From positions 248,001-312,000 of the forward strand of contig CAVWNR010000009.1 in the NCBI GenBank assembly GCA_963756525.1: a DNA stretch of 64,000 bases, given 5' to 3'. Numbering within the stretch: the first letter of the stretch is position 1; each line of letters starts with the position of its first letter. This document shows positions 8,140 through 16,183 of this stretch, piece after piece. The notes under the pieces are model-generated. The model saw nothing but the letters and a program-made list of their open reading frames with translations. It was not told the DNA's origin and searched no databases. A program made the translations under genes and the position numbers. The stretch is from CAVWNR01 sp963756525. GTDB lineage: Bacteria; Actinomycetota; Actinomycetes; Mycobacteriales; Jatrophihabitantaceae.

Positions 8140-9010
8140 GTGGCGGGTGATGGCTGGGTGCTGAGCGATCTGTTCGGCGACTTTGTGGCGGCCGGCGAGC
8201 TTGGCGTTGTGATCCTGCGGTCGCCGACCGGGTGGGGTAAGACAGCGGAGGTCGAGCAGCTCTACGAGGATCTTGCCGATGGGCAAGCGCATGGCCGGTT
8301 CTGGCCGACTCATCTTGGGAGCGACAGCCGCAAGGTAATGTTTCCGGCGACGGACAGGCCGACGGCCGTTGCGCGGATGCCGTATCTGTGGTTGGGCCTG
8401 CGGGGCGACCTGGCTTCGGGCGGACCGCCACGATTCGCCGGGTTCGATGCCTGCGGGCAACTGCAGGCGCTGGCCGAGCCAATTGCGGTCGCAATCGCGG
8501 AGGATGAGATGAGCGGTTGTGGCGTGATCGGGCGTGCAGTGTGCTGAAAGCGGCGACGTCGCTGACCGCGGTGACCCTGTTGCCGGTCGGCGACGCGGTA
8601 CGCACGGCGAAGGAGCTGATCGACATTGCTCGCGAGTTGATCCACACGGTGCCGGTCATGTTCGGACAGCTCGCACGAAAAGGCACGCGGGTCGAGCATG
8701 CTTTGCGGGCCGACGCGGGCGCGACGCTGATCAACGATGGCAGCGTTCAGGCACGCGAATACGCCGAAGCCTCCGGACAGATCCTTTCGGCGGTCTCGCA
8801 CGTGCTGCCGACGGTGGTCGCTGTCGAGGACGCCCAGTCCTTGATGACCACACGGTCGGAATGCTCCGCGCGTGGGCGCGTTCGGAGCTGCCTAGGGGCT
8901 TGCTGGTGTTGACGGTGGCGAGTGACCGGCCCGATCCCGGCGTGGAATGGCAACGGTGGATGGGCGAGCTGGAACGGCGCCAGGTGATAGCCGTCCATGA
9001 CCAGCCACAT
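8140..9010 (+). pseudogene. Frameshifted STAND/AAA-type ATPase fragment
   Basis: Three frames in series read as one large ATPase. From the GTG at 8140 the first gives FGDFVAAGELGVVILRSPTG with the P loop SPTGWGKT and continues to about 8515. A second frame carries the helical region to the Walker B-like HVLPTVVAVEDAQS (about 8850). A third gives DDHTVGMLRAWARSELPRGL and the sensor-like strand LVLTVASD up to about 9000. The order (P loop, then VEDAQ, then TVASD) fits the signalling-type ATPases common in actinobacteria, but effector and repeat domains are missing. At least two frameshifts plus loss of the 3' end make it a pseudogene. Confidence 0.7.
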
Positions 9011-9393
9011 GCTTCGACCTCCGCGGGCTCGAACGCCCAGGGCGCCAGGCCCATCGCCGCGGTGAACGCCTGCCGGCTGCGTACCTCCAGTTCCCGCTGC
9101 CGCGGTGTACCGGCGCCGACCGCACGAGCCGCGACGCAGTAGGTGTGGCTCGCCTTCAGGAACTGCTCGCGGGCGCTGACCCCACGGCCGCGCCGAGCCC
9201 GCGCCCCGGCGTCGGCGTGCAGGCGATCCGCGAACGCTGCCAGCACCCCGGCCCGGCTGGCCGGACCGAGCCGACAGATCGTCCGCTCCGCCGCCAGCAC
9301 CTCACCGATCGACGCACCACCGTAGACCGACGGACCGAGATCGCTCAGCAGTCGTTGATCCAGCCGGTCGGCCACGGCATCGGCGTCGGTCAT
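9000..9393 (-). pseudogene. N-terminal fragment of an alpha/beta-hydrolase-like protein
   Basis: From an ATG at 9393 (MTDADAVADRLDQRLLSDLG) about 130 codons look like real protein. The segment SAREQFLKASHTYCVAARAV followed by RQRELEVRSRQAFTAAMGL resembles the helical N-terminal lid found before the catalytic domain of FrsA/DUF1100-like alpha/beta hydrolases. The frame then runs into the antisense of the ATPase fragment and loses all similarity, so the catalytic domain is gone. Two truncated genes are joined tail to tail near 9000. Confidence 0.5.
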
Positions 9394-9568
9394 CCGGGTC
9401 TCCTGAACAGTTGGCACGCGAACGGGTCGGTCGGCGCGCACCACCTACTGCACCAAGCGGCGACCGCGCCCGGCATCGGGCGACCGCCCTATTTCTGCGC
9501 TCGGACGCCTCGCCGTAGCGACATTCCTCGCCGCCGCTTGTAGCGTCCTGGCTCGGAGGTGTTCGCCC

Positions 9569-9738
9569 GTGTTGACCACCAGCGCCTCGCAGGCCACGTA
9601 CAGCGTGCTGCAGCAGCCGGTCATGTGGATGTTCGTCGCGCTCCTGGTCACCTTCCTCGTCACCCGGCTGGTCACCCGCCACATTCGCTCCCGCTCAGCC
9701 AGCGGTGACTCCTCCGGGCCGATGCGCAACATCACCTG
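9569..9738 (+). pseudogene. N-terminal fragment of a membrane protein
   Basis: A GTG start with a good ribosome site (GGAGGTG) opens a frame with one clear transmembrane helix (VMWMFVALLVTFLVTRLV) followed by RHIRSRSASGDSSGPMRNIT. The sequence up to RNIT matches my recollection of an actinobacterial multi-pass membrane protein that should continue with a histidine-rich stretch. Instead it joins a penicillin-binding-protein fragment in frame. Only the 5' end survives. Confidence 0.5.
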
Positions 9739-10250
9739 GACCGACCTCATGACGTGCCTGGCGGCCGTCAAGAACGGCAGCACCGACTGCGAGCAGGGGT
9801 TGGCGGCCGAAGTTAAGACTGCCACCTCCCTCCGGCGTGTCGAAGAAGCAAATGTTGCCCTTCGACGGCGCCGGCGGCGACGATCAGAACCGGGCCACCC
9901 CGACAGCGTTCGCCGCCTTCTACAAGCAAGCTACCGGGGCCCCGTACGGGAAGGTGCTCTTTGACTCTCTTCCCATCCTCGGCAAGGACGGGACCATCGC
10001 CAACGTCCTGGCCGACTCCCCAGCGGCGGGCAAGGTGCAGATGAAGACAGGCAATCGCGTCGCAAGCACGGCAGCCGGCCAGATCATCGTGCTCGGCAAC
10101 AGCCTCGCCGGCTACATCCAGGCCAAGACCGGCAGGCAGCTTACGTTCATGGTCGGCGTCGCCAACGTCCCAATCGCGACGACCGCCGAGTTCGAGCAAG
10201 TTACCGCGGACCAGGCGCAGATGACGGCCGCCATCCAGCAGGCCTTTTGA
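9739..10250 (+). pseudogene. C-terminal fragment of D-Ala-D-Ala carboxypeptidase (PBP4/DacB type, peptidase S13)
   Basis: Residues from WTDLMTCLAAVKNG to the stop at 10250 read as the C-terminus of a class C penicillin-binding protein that trims peptidoglycan cross-links. A frameshift near 9832 separates the first 30 residues from the rest (PFDGAGGDDQNRATPTAFAA). The KTG triad motif is present in KVQMKTGNRV and a normal end follows (QMTAAIQQAF, stop). The N-terminal half with the SxxK and SxN motifs is absent, so it cannot be active. Confidence 0.75.
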
Positions 10251-10330
10251 CGCCCCTGCTCCGAGCCGCCGTTCGGACCATTCCAGGTGCCGCACGGTCA
10301 GCGCTCGCTGAAGTAGCGTAACGACCCAGC

Positions 10331-10530
10331 TGTCCGGGCACATCCGCGCCAAGACCGGGACAGGCGTGAACTTTAACGGCGACAAGTTGACACTGCGGTC
10401 ACAGGCATTGGCCGGCTATGTCGATGCCCCGGGCGGTGAGGTCTTCCCCTTCGCGATCTATCTGACCGACGTTCCGCTCAGCGGAATTAACGATGTCATC
10501 AAGGCCGACTCCCTCATTGGGCAGATGGTA
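10331..10530 (+). pseudogene. Second PBP4-type C-terminal fragment
   Basis: Directly after the first fragment, a frame reads QLSGHIRAKTGTGVNFNGDK and LTLRSQALAGYVDAPGGE, then FAIYLTDVPLSGINDVIKAD to about 10530. It has its own KTG motif and is clearly homologous to, but different from, the first fragment, so it comes from a paralogue. It ends at a junction where the opposite strand becomes coding. No start and no active-site serine remain. Confidence 0.6.
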
Positions 10531-10776
10531 GCCCGGCAGGAAGGCGACGTCGTACAGCTGAGTCCATTTCCGGGCAAACTCGATGTACACGCTTCGGAGA
10601 TGATCGAAGATACGCGCTGCATCCTCGCGAACCCAGCGGTCAGCTTCACGGGATCGCTCACGCTGCCAAGCTGCTTGATCGCGACGGTTGGCTTGCCGTT
10701 GAGTGACCCACACGCCCAGGAGGGTGACGTCGCCACCGAGCACCACCGGAATGATCTGGGACAACATCCGTGCCAT
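10531..10776 (-). pseudogene. N-terminal fragment of a membrane-anchored hypothetical protein
   Basis: An ATG at 10776 opens MARMLSQIIPVVLGG, a short hydrophobic anchor, followed by QRQANRRDQAAWQRERSREA and a helical region with FDHLRSVYIEFARKW. This anchor plus charged coiled-coil layout is common in actinobacterial proteins of unknown function. The frame meets the second PBP4 fragment at about 10530 and loses its own character, so the 3' part was replaced. Confidence 0.5.
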
Positions 10777-11039
10777 GACTCCGTTTACTGAACGACGGCG
10801 CTTCTGGGCGACAACAAAGGTGAGCCGCTGACCCCCGATAAGCTTCGGCGTCGGGGGAGGGTGCGGCGACCCGGACCGCGTCACGGGTAAGCCCGAACGA
10901 CGTCCGTGAAGGTGGTCAGCGCCGCATCCCAGGCCGCCGCCGCAGTGATCTCCGGCCGCGCGCAGCACCGGTAAGCCGATGCGGTTGCGGGATCCCGCCG
11001 AAACCCTCAACGAGATGGCTGGCTGGGCGAAGGGCAGGC

Positions 11040-11498
11040 TTAGGCGGCCCTTGCACCGGGCCCGGGCTGCGCTTGCACCTCGCCGCTTGGCACCTCCGCG
11101 CCGCACCCGCGGCAGACTGCTGCGGCCGTGACCGGACCCGGGCAGCTCGGGTGTGCGAAGAGCACCGGCGGTTCACCTGGTGCGGCCCACCGGTCTCCCC
11201 ATTGAGTGAGGGCCACGATGACCGGAGCGAGATCTCGGCCGCTCTCGGTCATCCGGTAACCCGCTGGCTCTGCGCCGCCGCCGGACCCGTCGAGCGCCAT
11301 GAGTCCCGCCTCCAGGAAGCGTTGTAGTCGCGCCGAGAGGACGTTCGGGGCGACACTCAGGCTCCGTTGAAAGTCGGAGAACCGGGTCATCCCCCGGAAG
11401 ATCGCGTCCCGCAGAATCAGCAGGCTCCACCGCTCCCCAACCAGCTCGAGAGCCCGCGCCGCCGAGCAGTTCTGACCGTCGTACATCCGACCCAACAC
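11040..11498 (-). CDS. HxlR-family transcriptional regulator
   Basis: A 152-residue HxlR (MarR-like) winged-helix regulator. The near-N-terminal cysteine (GQNCSAARALELVGERW), WSLLILRDAIFRGMTRFSDF and the recognition region LSVAPNVLSARLQRFLEAGL are typical, ending in LTQWGDRW. The C-terminal tail carries four cysteines (PSCPGP, AVCRGCGAEV), like a small zinc ribbon seen in part of the family. The conserved N-terminal cysteine can act as a redox or electrophile sensor in relatives. The gene is divergent from the SnoaL-like gene at 11608, and an inverted repeat lies between them, so it probably represses both. An internal ATG (11486) is an alternative start. Confidence 0.9.
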   Translation of the reverse strand: MLGRMYDGQNCSAARALELVGERWSLLILRDAIFRGMTRFSDFQRSLSVAPNVLSARLQRFLEAGLMALDGSGGGAEPAGYRMTESGRDLAPVIVALTQWGDRWAAPGEPPVLFAHPSCPGPVTAAAVCRGCGAEVPSGEVQAQPGPGARAA

Positions 11499-11520
11499 AC
11501 CGACGATGCTAGCCCGCCTA

Positions 11521-11567
11521 CTTGCATCACGCTAGCATTGGCGGCTACTTTACTAGCGTCATGCAAG
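11521..11567. promoter_or_regulatory. Inverted-repeat operator between hxlR-type and SnoaL-type genes
   Basis: CTTGCATCACGCTAG (11521-11535) and CTAGCGTCATGCAAG (11553-11567) are inverted copies with one mismatch out of 15, separated by 17 bp. The repeat lies 23 bp from the HxlR start and 41 bp from the divergent gene, where both promoters must be. This is the expected layout for a self-regulated divergent HxlR unit. Confidence 0.7.
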
Positions 11568-11607
11568 CATCGGCATCACTGCCGCGGGAAGAAAGGGCAG
11601 AACCGCC

Positions 11608-12033
11608 ATGGCAACCGCTACGCCCACCGCCAGCCCGGACCCGAGAAACGAGCAGCGCGACCAGCCTGTCGATATCTACCTGGAGGCCTTCTACACCGGC
11701 GACTTCAACCAGGCACGGTCCGTCGTCGCCGAGGACTTCCGGTTCGACGGTCCATTCCTGCAGGTTGCCGGACGGAACGCATTCTTCGCCTCGGCTGAAG
11801 GACTTCGGCCGATCGTGCACGGACATAGTCTGCTCCGCCGGTGGGTCGACGGGCCCGAGATCTGCTCGCTCTACGACGTCCAGCTGCAGACGCCGACCGC
11901 CACCGGGTCGGTGAGGATGTCCGAGTGGCACACTCTGCGCGCGGGCCTGCTGATCTGCGGGCGGGTCGTGTTCGACACCGCTGCGTTCCGGGCGCTGCTG
12001 CCACCGGCACCCGCGGTTGCCCGCAACGCCTGA
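11608..12033 (+). CDS. SnoaL-like / NTF2-fold protein
   Basis: A 141-residue NTF2-like protein. The first helix PVDIYLEAFYTGDFNQARSV, the EDFRFDGPFLQVAGRNAFF pattern and the late strands (EWHTLRAGLLICGRVVFDTA) match the SnoaL-like group that binds or transforms small molecules. It is the divergent partner of the HxlR regulator and the most likely target of the shared operator, which suggests a response to a toxic or redox-active small compound. The reaction is not known. The ATG at 11608 has a weak purine-rich ribosome site (GAAAGGGCAG). Confidence 0.75.
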   Translation: MATATPTASPDPRNEQRDQPVDIYLEAFYTGDFNQARSVVAEDFRFDGPFLQVAGRNAFFASAEGLRPIVHGHSLLRRWVDGPEICSLYDVQLQTPTATGSVRMSEWHTLRAGLLICGRVVFDTAAFRALLPPAPAVARNA

Positions 12034-12105
12034 GCTGTCGGACAGCGACGAGCGGCTCGCCGCTCGCCCGGACGGTCGCCGAAGCAGAAGAGTGCGCCCC
12101 CGACT

Positions 12106-13065
12106 TGGACGCCATGGTTCGGCTATTTGCCGCCGGATCCCTCCTCGCGGACGGCCTATGTCGCCGGGGAGATCGCGCAGAACGACTTCTGGTTCCCCGA
12201 CATCGAGCTGCCGGTCGGGTTCGGCCAGGCCCGCACCGCTAAGCAACTGCCGGTTCTGACGATGGTGAGCGCGTATTCGCGGATGCTGTTCGCCCGGCTC
12301 ATCCCGACCCGCTGCGCTGAGGACCTCTACTGCGGTTGGTGGCAGCAGCTGTCCCGGCTCGGCGCGGTGCCGCGGGTGCTGGTCTGGGACGGCGAGGGCG
12401 CGGTCGGTGCGTACGCCGGTGGGCGCAACAAGCTCACGGGCCAGTGTCAGGAGTTCCGCGGCACGCTGGGTGGGAAGGTGCTCGTGCTGCGGGCGCGGGA
12501 TCCGGAAGCGAAAGGGATCATCGAGCGGGCCCACGACTACCTGGATCGGGCGTTCCTGCCCGGGCGCACGTTCACCGGCCCGGACGATTTCAACCGCCAG
12601 TTGCAGGCGTGGCTCGACATGGTCAATCAACGCCGTCGACGGGTGTTGGGGTGCGCCCCGGTCGAGCGGGTCGCGGCCGAGAAGGCGGCGATGCTGTCGC
12701 TGCCGCCGGTTGCGCCGGCGACCGGGTGGCGGATCTTGGGCCGGCTGCCGCGGGACTTCTACGTCCGGCTGGACGGCAACGACTATTCGGTGCACCCGTC
12801 GGTGATCGGCCGCCGGATCGAGGTTCTCGCCGACCTGGACCGGGTCCGCGCCTACTGCGACGGCAACCTCGTGGCCGAGCATGCCCGGGTCTGGGCCAAG
12901 CATCAAAGCCTCACCCTGCCCGAGCACGACGCGGCCGCCAAACAGCTGCGACGCGAGCGCATCGCGATCGTGCGCCCGGTCCCCGAACCCGAGGTCGAGA
13001 TCCGCTGCCTGCACGACTACGACGCCGCGCTCGGCCTCGACGACGTCGACGGGACGGTGGCCTGA
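12106..13065 (+). pseudogene. istA: IstA transposase of IS21 family, 5'-truncated
   Basis: About 320 residues of the IstA catalytic region. The DDE-type core shows an Asp in QNDFWFPDIELPVG, an Asp in RVLVWDGEGAVGAY and a Glu in AKGIIERAHDYLDRAF. Then come the family C-terminal segments (PRDFYVRLDGNDYSVHPSVI). The N-terminal DNA-binding part of about 100-150 residues is absent, and no start with a ribosome site is present, so I treat the gene as broken. The frame can be followed upstream only to about 12100. Confidence 0.85.
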
Positions 13066-13212
13066 TGCCTGCCGCCGCGACCAAGACACCGGCCCGCGAC
13101 ACCGTCGCCGAGATCGCCTACCTGACCCGCGCATTGAAGGCACCCACGCTGCGCGACGCGGTGGACCGGCTCGCCCAGCGCGCCCGCAGCGAGAACTGGA
13201 CGCACGAGGCCG
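13065..13212 (+). pseudogene. istB: IstB helper ATPase, N-terminal tip only
   Basis: The ATG overlaps the istA stop (TGATG). About 49 codons read as the beginning of an IstB-type ATPase: TVAEIAYLTRALKAPTLRDA then RLAQRARSENWTHEA. The expected EYLAACL segment and the P loop are missing because the sequence switches to unrelated DNA near 13212. Confidence 0.7.
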
Positions 13213-13306
13213 CCGCGGACGGCGCGGCGGTGGCGATCATTCCGGCGGTGAGGGCGACACCGGCAAGGGTCGCGAACAGGAGGGCGGGACGGCGGTACCG
13301 AGGCAT
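13208..13306 (-). pseudogene. Signal-peptide end of a secreted-protein gene cut by the IS21 remnant
   Basis: An ATG at 13306 with an excellent ribosome site (AAGGAGG) opens a textbook signal peptide: MPRYRRPALLFATLAG, a hydrophobic core and the cleavage region APSAAA. Directly after that the frame enters the antisense of istB. So the IS21 fragment has replaced everything after the leader of an exported protein. Confidence 0.55.
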
Positions 13307-13456
13307 GGCGGACTCCTCCTTCGCGGGCTACGGGCGACGCTAGACCGGCCTGACCCTGCACACAAGAGCGCGCAATCACCAGGTTTCAATCAACTGCCTG
13401 CAGGCTGGTCTTGCGCGGCGAGCGTTGCCGAGCGATCGTCGCGTAAGGAGGCCGCC

Positions 13457-13585
13457 GTGCCGTTAGTGAAGCCGCTAACACCGGAAGGTTCTACTGGCCT
13501 CGCCGGCGGCCGCGGCCGCGCCTTCGTCGCTGTCCGGCCGGGTCGTAGCGTGCGGCCGTCGCAAGGTTCGGCGGCTGCGGGATAG
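13457..13585 (+). CDS. Possible small protein
   Basis: A 42-codon frame from a GTG preceded by AAGGAGG at an ideal distance. The product (VPLVKPLTPEGSTGLAGG onward) is basic and Gly/Arg-rich with no recognisable domain. The ribosome site is the only positive evidence. Confidence 0.25.
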   Translation: MPLVKPLTPEGSTGLAGGRGRAFVAVRPGRSVRPSQGSAAAG

Positions 13586-13734
13586 CCGGTCGGCGCTGGT
13601 TGGGTGGCGGCAATCCTGCGCGGGGGGCGTCGAGCGCGGCCTCGACGGCGCCGAGGGCGGGGCAGGTCGTCCACCGGCGCCGGCTGAGGCCGCTGGGGGC
13701 TGTCGAGGCTGCGTTGCGCGGCTAGGGTACCCGC

Positions 13735-14047
13735 ATGCCTACCGACAGCATCGAGTCAAAAGCGCGCCAGCTGCTCGACGGGCGAATCGCCACCGTCACC
13801 GTGCTGGCGACCGCGATGGAAACGCGTCGAAGCACTACGCAGCCCCATCGCGGCAGCCGAACGAGCCGTCCGCGATGCGTGGCAAGCCGCCGCCGTGGCC
13901 GGCTGGACCGCCGCCGAACTGCGGAGACTTGGGTTCAGCAAACCGTCCGGCGTACGCGGCGCGGCAGCCCCGCAGCCGACGCGCCGCCGCCGGACAAAGC
14001 GATCTACAGAGCGGCCCACTGCGAGCGACACTCCGGCGGTCGCGTGA
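13735..14047 (+). pseudogene. Frameshifted small conserved actinobacterial protein
   Basis: The ATG at 13735 opens MPTDSIESKARQLLDGRIAT, the N-terminus of a small actinobacterial helical protein. Around 13820-13830 the protein-like sequence moves to the next frame: RSPIAAAERAVRDAWQAAAV, then AGWTAAELRRLGFSKPS and a basic tail, with a stop at 14045-14047. Read together this is about 103 residues of two helices ending in the W-AAELRRLGF motif. A single indel explains the break. Function unknown. Confidence 0.6.
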
Positions 14048-14259
14048 CCGGCCGCCGGTCACCAGATCAGCATCGGTAGTCGCGGCTGCGCGGCGCTGCA
14101 ATGACTCCGGGCGTAGCGGGACCGTACGTTTCACGCCGCGAGTGACGCTGGCGACCACCCTCACCTATCGCGAGGTGCGTAGAAGTTGATCTCGTTCCAA
14201 CCGTCACCTGCCGTCGTGCCGATCCGTTGCACGATGAAGACGCCGATGGGAGTCTCGCG

Positions 14260-14505
14260 ATGGCCGAGCGGCTGTACCGCATTGTGGTGGAGCCGCGACT
14301 GCACCCGGCCATCCGCGAGGAGGCCTTTGGTGGTCTTTCCTGCCGCGACGGCTCGGCCGGTACCGAACTGATCGGGTGGATGGATCAGTCCGCGCTGTTC
14401 GGGTACCTGCACCGGATCGAGTGGCTCGCGCTGGTGCTCGTTGAGGTAGGCCGCCTCGATGACTCCGCCGGCGCCGACGAGGCCGCCGCGCCGGAGCCGG
14501 GTTGA
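14260..14505 (+). CDS. Small conserved hypothetical protein (YRIVVE family)
   Basis: An 81-residue protein starting MAERLYRIVVEPRLHP. The opening strand RLYRIVVE, the segment GTELIGWMDQSALFGYLHRI and the final strand LALVLVEVGRLD follow a small alpha/beta protein that I recall as common in actinobacteria (opening YRIVVxGxL, a central VDQxxLxGLLxRI motif). Its role is unknown. The start at 14260 follows the family; an in-frame ATG at 14227 would add eleven residues. Confidence 0.6.
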   Translation: MAERLYRIVVEPRLHPAIREEAFGGLSCRDGSAGTELIGWMDQSALFGYLHRIEWLALVLVEVGRLDDSAGADEAAAPEPG

Positions 14506-14583
14506 GCGGCGTCGCGGGAGGACGCGGCGTGGTGGACGGTGTGCACGGCCACGATCGCGGCGGCGTGCCGCAGCGGGTGCTTG
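14505..14583 (-). pseudogene. Short fragment of a tyrosine-recombinase N-terminus
   Basis: Reverse-strand codons give HAAAIVAVHTVHHAASSRDA, almost the same as residues in the N-terminal domain of the integrase at 16184-17162 (HAAAIVAVHTARHAPSPRDA). The DNA is correspondingly similar to 16975-17050. This is a duplicated scrap of an integrase on the other side of the BNR-protein gene. Confidence 0.65.
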
Positions 14584-14586
14584 TTG

Positions 14587-15981
14587 TTACAGCCTGGCGG
14601 GCAGCGTCACGACTGCGGCGTAGATCTCGGAGTCTTTGTGGTTCTCGATGGCGCTGCCCCAGCTGAGGGCCAGTCGGATCTGCGGGCCGGAGGAGAGCAG
14701 CGAGATGCCGAAGGTGTCGCCCGGCCAGATCGTCGTGCTGCCGTATTGGTTGGAGACCTGGATGGTCGGGGCCAGCCAGCCCCGGCTGGTGGAGTAGGGG
14801 CGCAGGTAGGTGGCGTATCCCAGCGGGGAGGCATCGGTCTGCCAGGCCACGTAGGCGATGCCGCGGGTTCCGCCGACCACTTCGACGATGTGCACCGCGT
14901 TGCCGTCACCAGCGGGGGTCACCCGCGCCGGCGCGGACCACGCCTTGCCGTGGTCGGTGGAGAAGCTGAGCCAGCCGATGTCGCCGTGCGCGGTCTGGGT
15001 GTCCCAGGTGGCGTACAGGATGCCGGCGGAGTCCATGGCGATGTCGCCGTCGATCCACCACTCCTGCAGCGACAACGTGCCGACTCGAGACCCGATCTCG
15101 TGCAGCGGGGTCCACTTCTTGCCGCCGTCGGTGGAGGCGGTGAAGTACTCGTGGCCTGGTTGCACGGTGTAGGTGATCGGGTTGCTGATCGGGTGGTTGA
15201 GCACCAGCGCGTCGATCTGACCGTTCGGCTGGACCAGCAGCGGGGCGCTGTAGCCGCCGCCGGCGGGGAAGTTGGGTTCCATCGGGGTGATCGATCCCCA
15301 CGTCTTGCCGCCGTCGGTCGACTTCTGCACGACCGCGGTCGCGTCGACCGCCGCGTAGGCGCAGCTGCCGGTGGGGCTGCACTGGAATTTGACGGCCGCG
15401 GCCGTGGGCCCGTAATCCCAGGTCACATAGACATCGCCGTTGCCGGCCACGGCGATGAAGTCCCGGTCGCCCCAGTTGCCCTTGAACGGCGGGATCAGCG
15501 AGGACACCTGCGGGAAACTCGCCCCGTGATCGAAGGAGGCGTCCACCACCGGGTAGCCGTAATCGTTCGCGTAGCGCAGGAACGAAACGTAGACGGTGCC
15601 GTTGGGTGCCACCGCGACGGCCGGGTCGTCACTGTGCGAGGAACCAGGTAGCAGCATCGACCCGCCAAAATGCCGCCCGCCGTCGGTGGAGCGGGCAAAG
15701 CCGATTCCGCCGCAGCCGATCCAAGCCTCGTACACGTACTGGCCGGTGCGGCTGACGCCTTGTTCAACCTCGGCGTTCTGCCCGGCGCACCGGCTAACCT
15801 GCAGGACCGGGCTCACCCCGCCCGAAGCCGGCACACTGCGCTCGCCCGCAGCCCCTACCGCCGCCGGCGCCCCAAGGGCCACCACGGCGATCACCGTGCC
15901 GAGGACCGCGGCGGCGGCGACCACGCGCCGGCCTCGCCACCCTCGCCGCCTCGAGCCGGTCCCGATCGCCTTCCCGAACAT
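14587..15981 (-). CDS. Secreted BNR/Asp-box beta-propeller protein (sialidase-like fold)
   Basis: A 464-residue exported protein. The ATG at 15981 gives an N-terminal signal peptide with a basic start (GTGSRRRGWRGRRV) and a long hydrophobic segment. Asp-box motifs recur through the mature part (STDGGRHF, STDGGKTW, STDGGKKW, STDHGKAW), each followed by propeller strands, as in exo-alpha-sialidase-like beta-propellers. Cysteines near the mature N-terminus suggest disulfides. I do not see enough to claim sialidase catalysis; the Arg triad was not traced. It sits between two pieces of tyrosine recombinase and may have travelled with them. Confidence 0.8.
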   Translation of the reverse strand: MFGKAIGTGSRRRGWRGRRVVAAAAVLGTVIAVVALGAPAAVGAAGERSVPASGGVSPVLQVSRCAGQNAEVEQGVSRTGQYVYEAWIGCGGIGFARSTDGGRHFGGSMLLPGSSHSDDPAVAVAPNGTVYVSFLRYANDYGYPVVDASFDHGASFPQVSSLIPPFKGNWGDRDFIAVAGNGDVYVTWDYGPTAAAVKFQCSPTGSCAYAAVDATAVVQKSTDGGKTWGSITPMEPNFPAGGGYSAPLLVQPNGQIDALVLNHPISNPITYTVQPGHEYFTASTDGGKKWTPLHEIGSRVGTLSLQEWWIDGDIAMDSAGILYATWDTQTAHGDIGWLSFSTDHGKAWSAPARVTPAGDGNAVHIVEVVGGTRGIAYVAWQTDASPLGYATYLRPYSTSRGWLAPTIQVSNQYGSTTIWPGDTFGISLLSSGPQIRLALSWGSAIENHKDSEIYAAVVTLPARL

Positions 15982-16183
15982 GGCGCCCACCGCCCTCACG
16001 CCGGTGACTGGATACGACTCACACCCTTGCCCCCGCCGATCCGATACGTCAAGGCAGTTCGGCGCGGACGGTCCGGTGGCGGCACGCGGAAGTGAGTCGG
16101 TTCTTGGTGACCGCGTCGGCGTGCGGCGGGCGCGCCGTCGGTGGATCTCAGGCGCCAGCAATGGGGGGACCAGACGTTACGAG

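Larger units (their letters stand above)
12106..13212 (+). mobile_element. Truncated IS21-family element
   Basis: This stretch holds the 3' two thirds of an istA gene and the 5' tip of istB, joined by the TGATG overlap typical of IS21 elements. Both outer ends are missing: istA lacks its N-terminal helix-turn-helix and istB breaks after about 49 codons where a minus-strand signal-peptide gene begins. No terminal repeats are visible. Confidence 0.8.

Noticed and set aside
8140..9010. The ATPase fragment as an anti-phage (STAND/Avs-type) defence gene
   Set aside because: Only the ATPase part with a P loop and VEDAQ motif remains, without effector or sensor repeats, and no other defence gene is near. 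The evidence does not reach that claim.
11545..13143. A 532-codon minus-strand frame
   Set aside because: Antisense of the SnoaL-like and istA genes; no domain and poor composition.
14539..15651. A 370-codon plus-strand frame
   Set aside because: Antisense of the BNR protein, whose Asp-box repeats and signal peptide are unambiguous.
14587..15981. Calling the BNR protein a sialidase
   Set aside because: Asp boxes show the propeller fold only. The catalytic Arg triad, Tyr and Glu were not identified.
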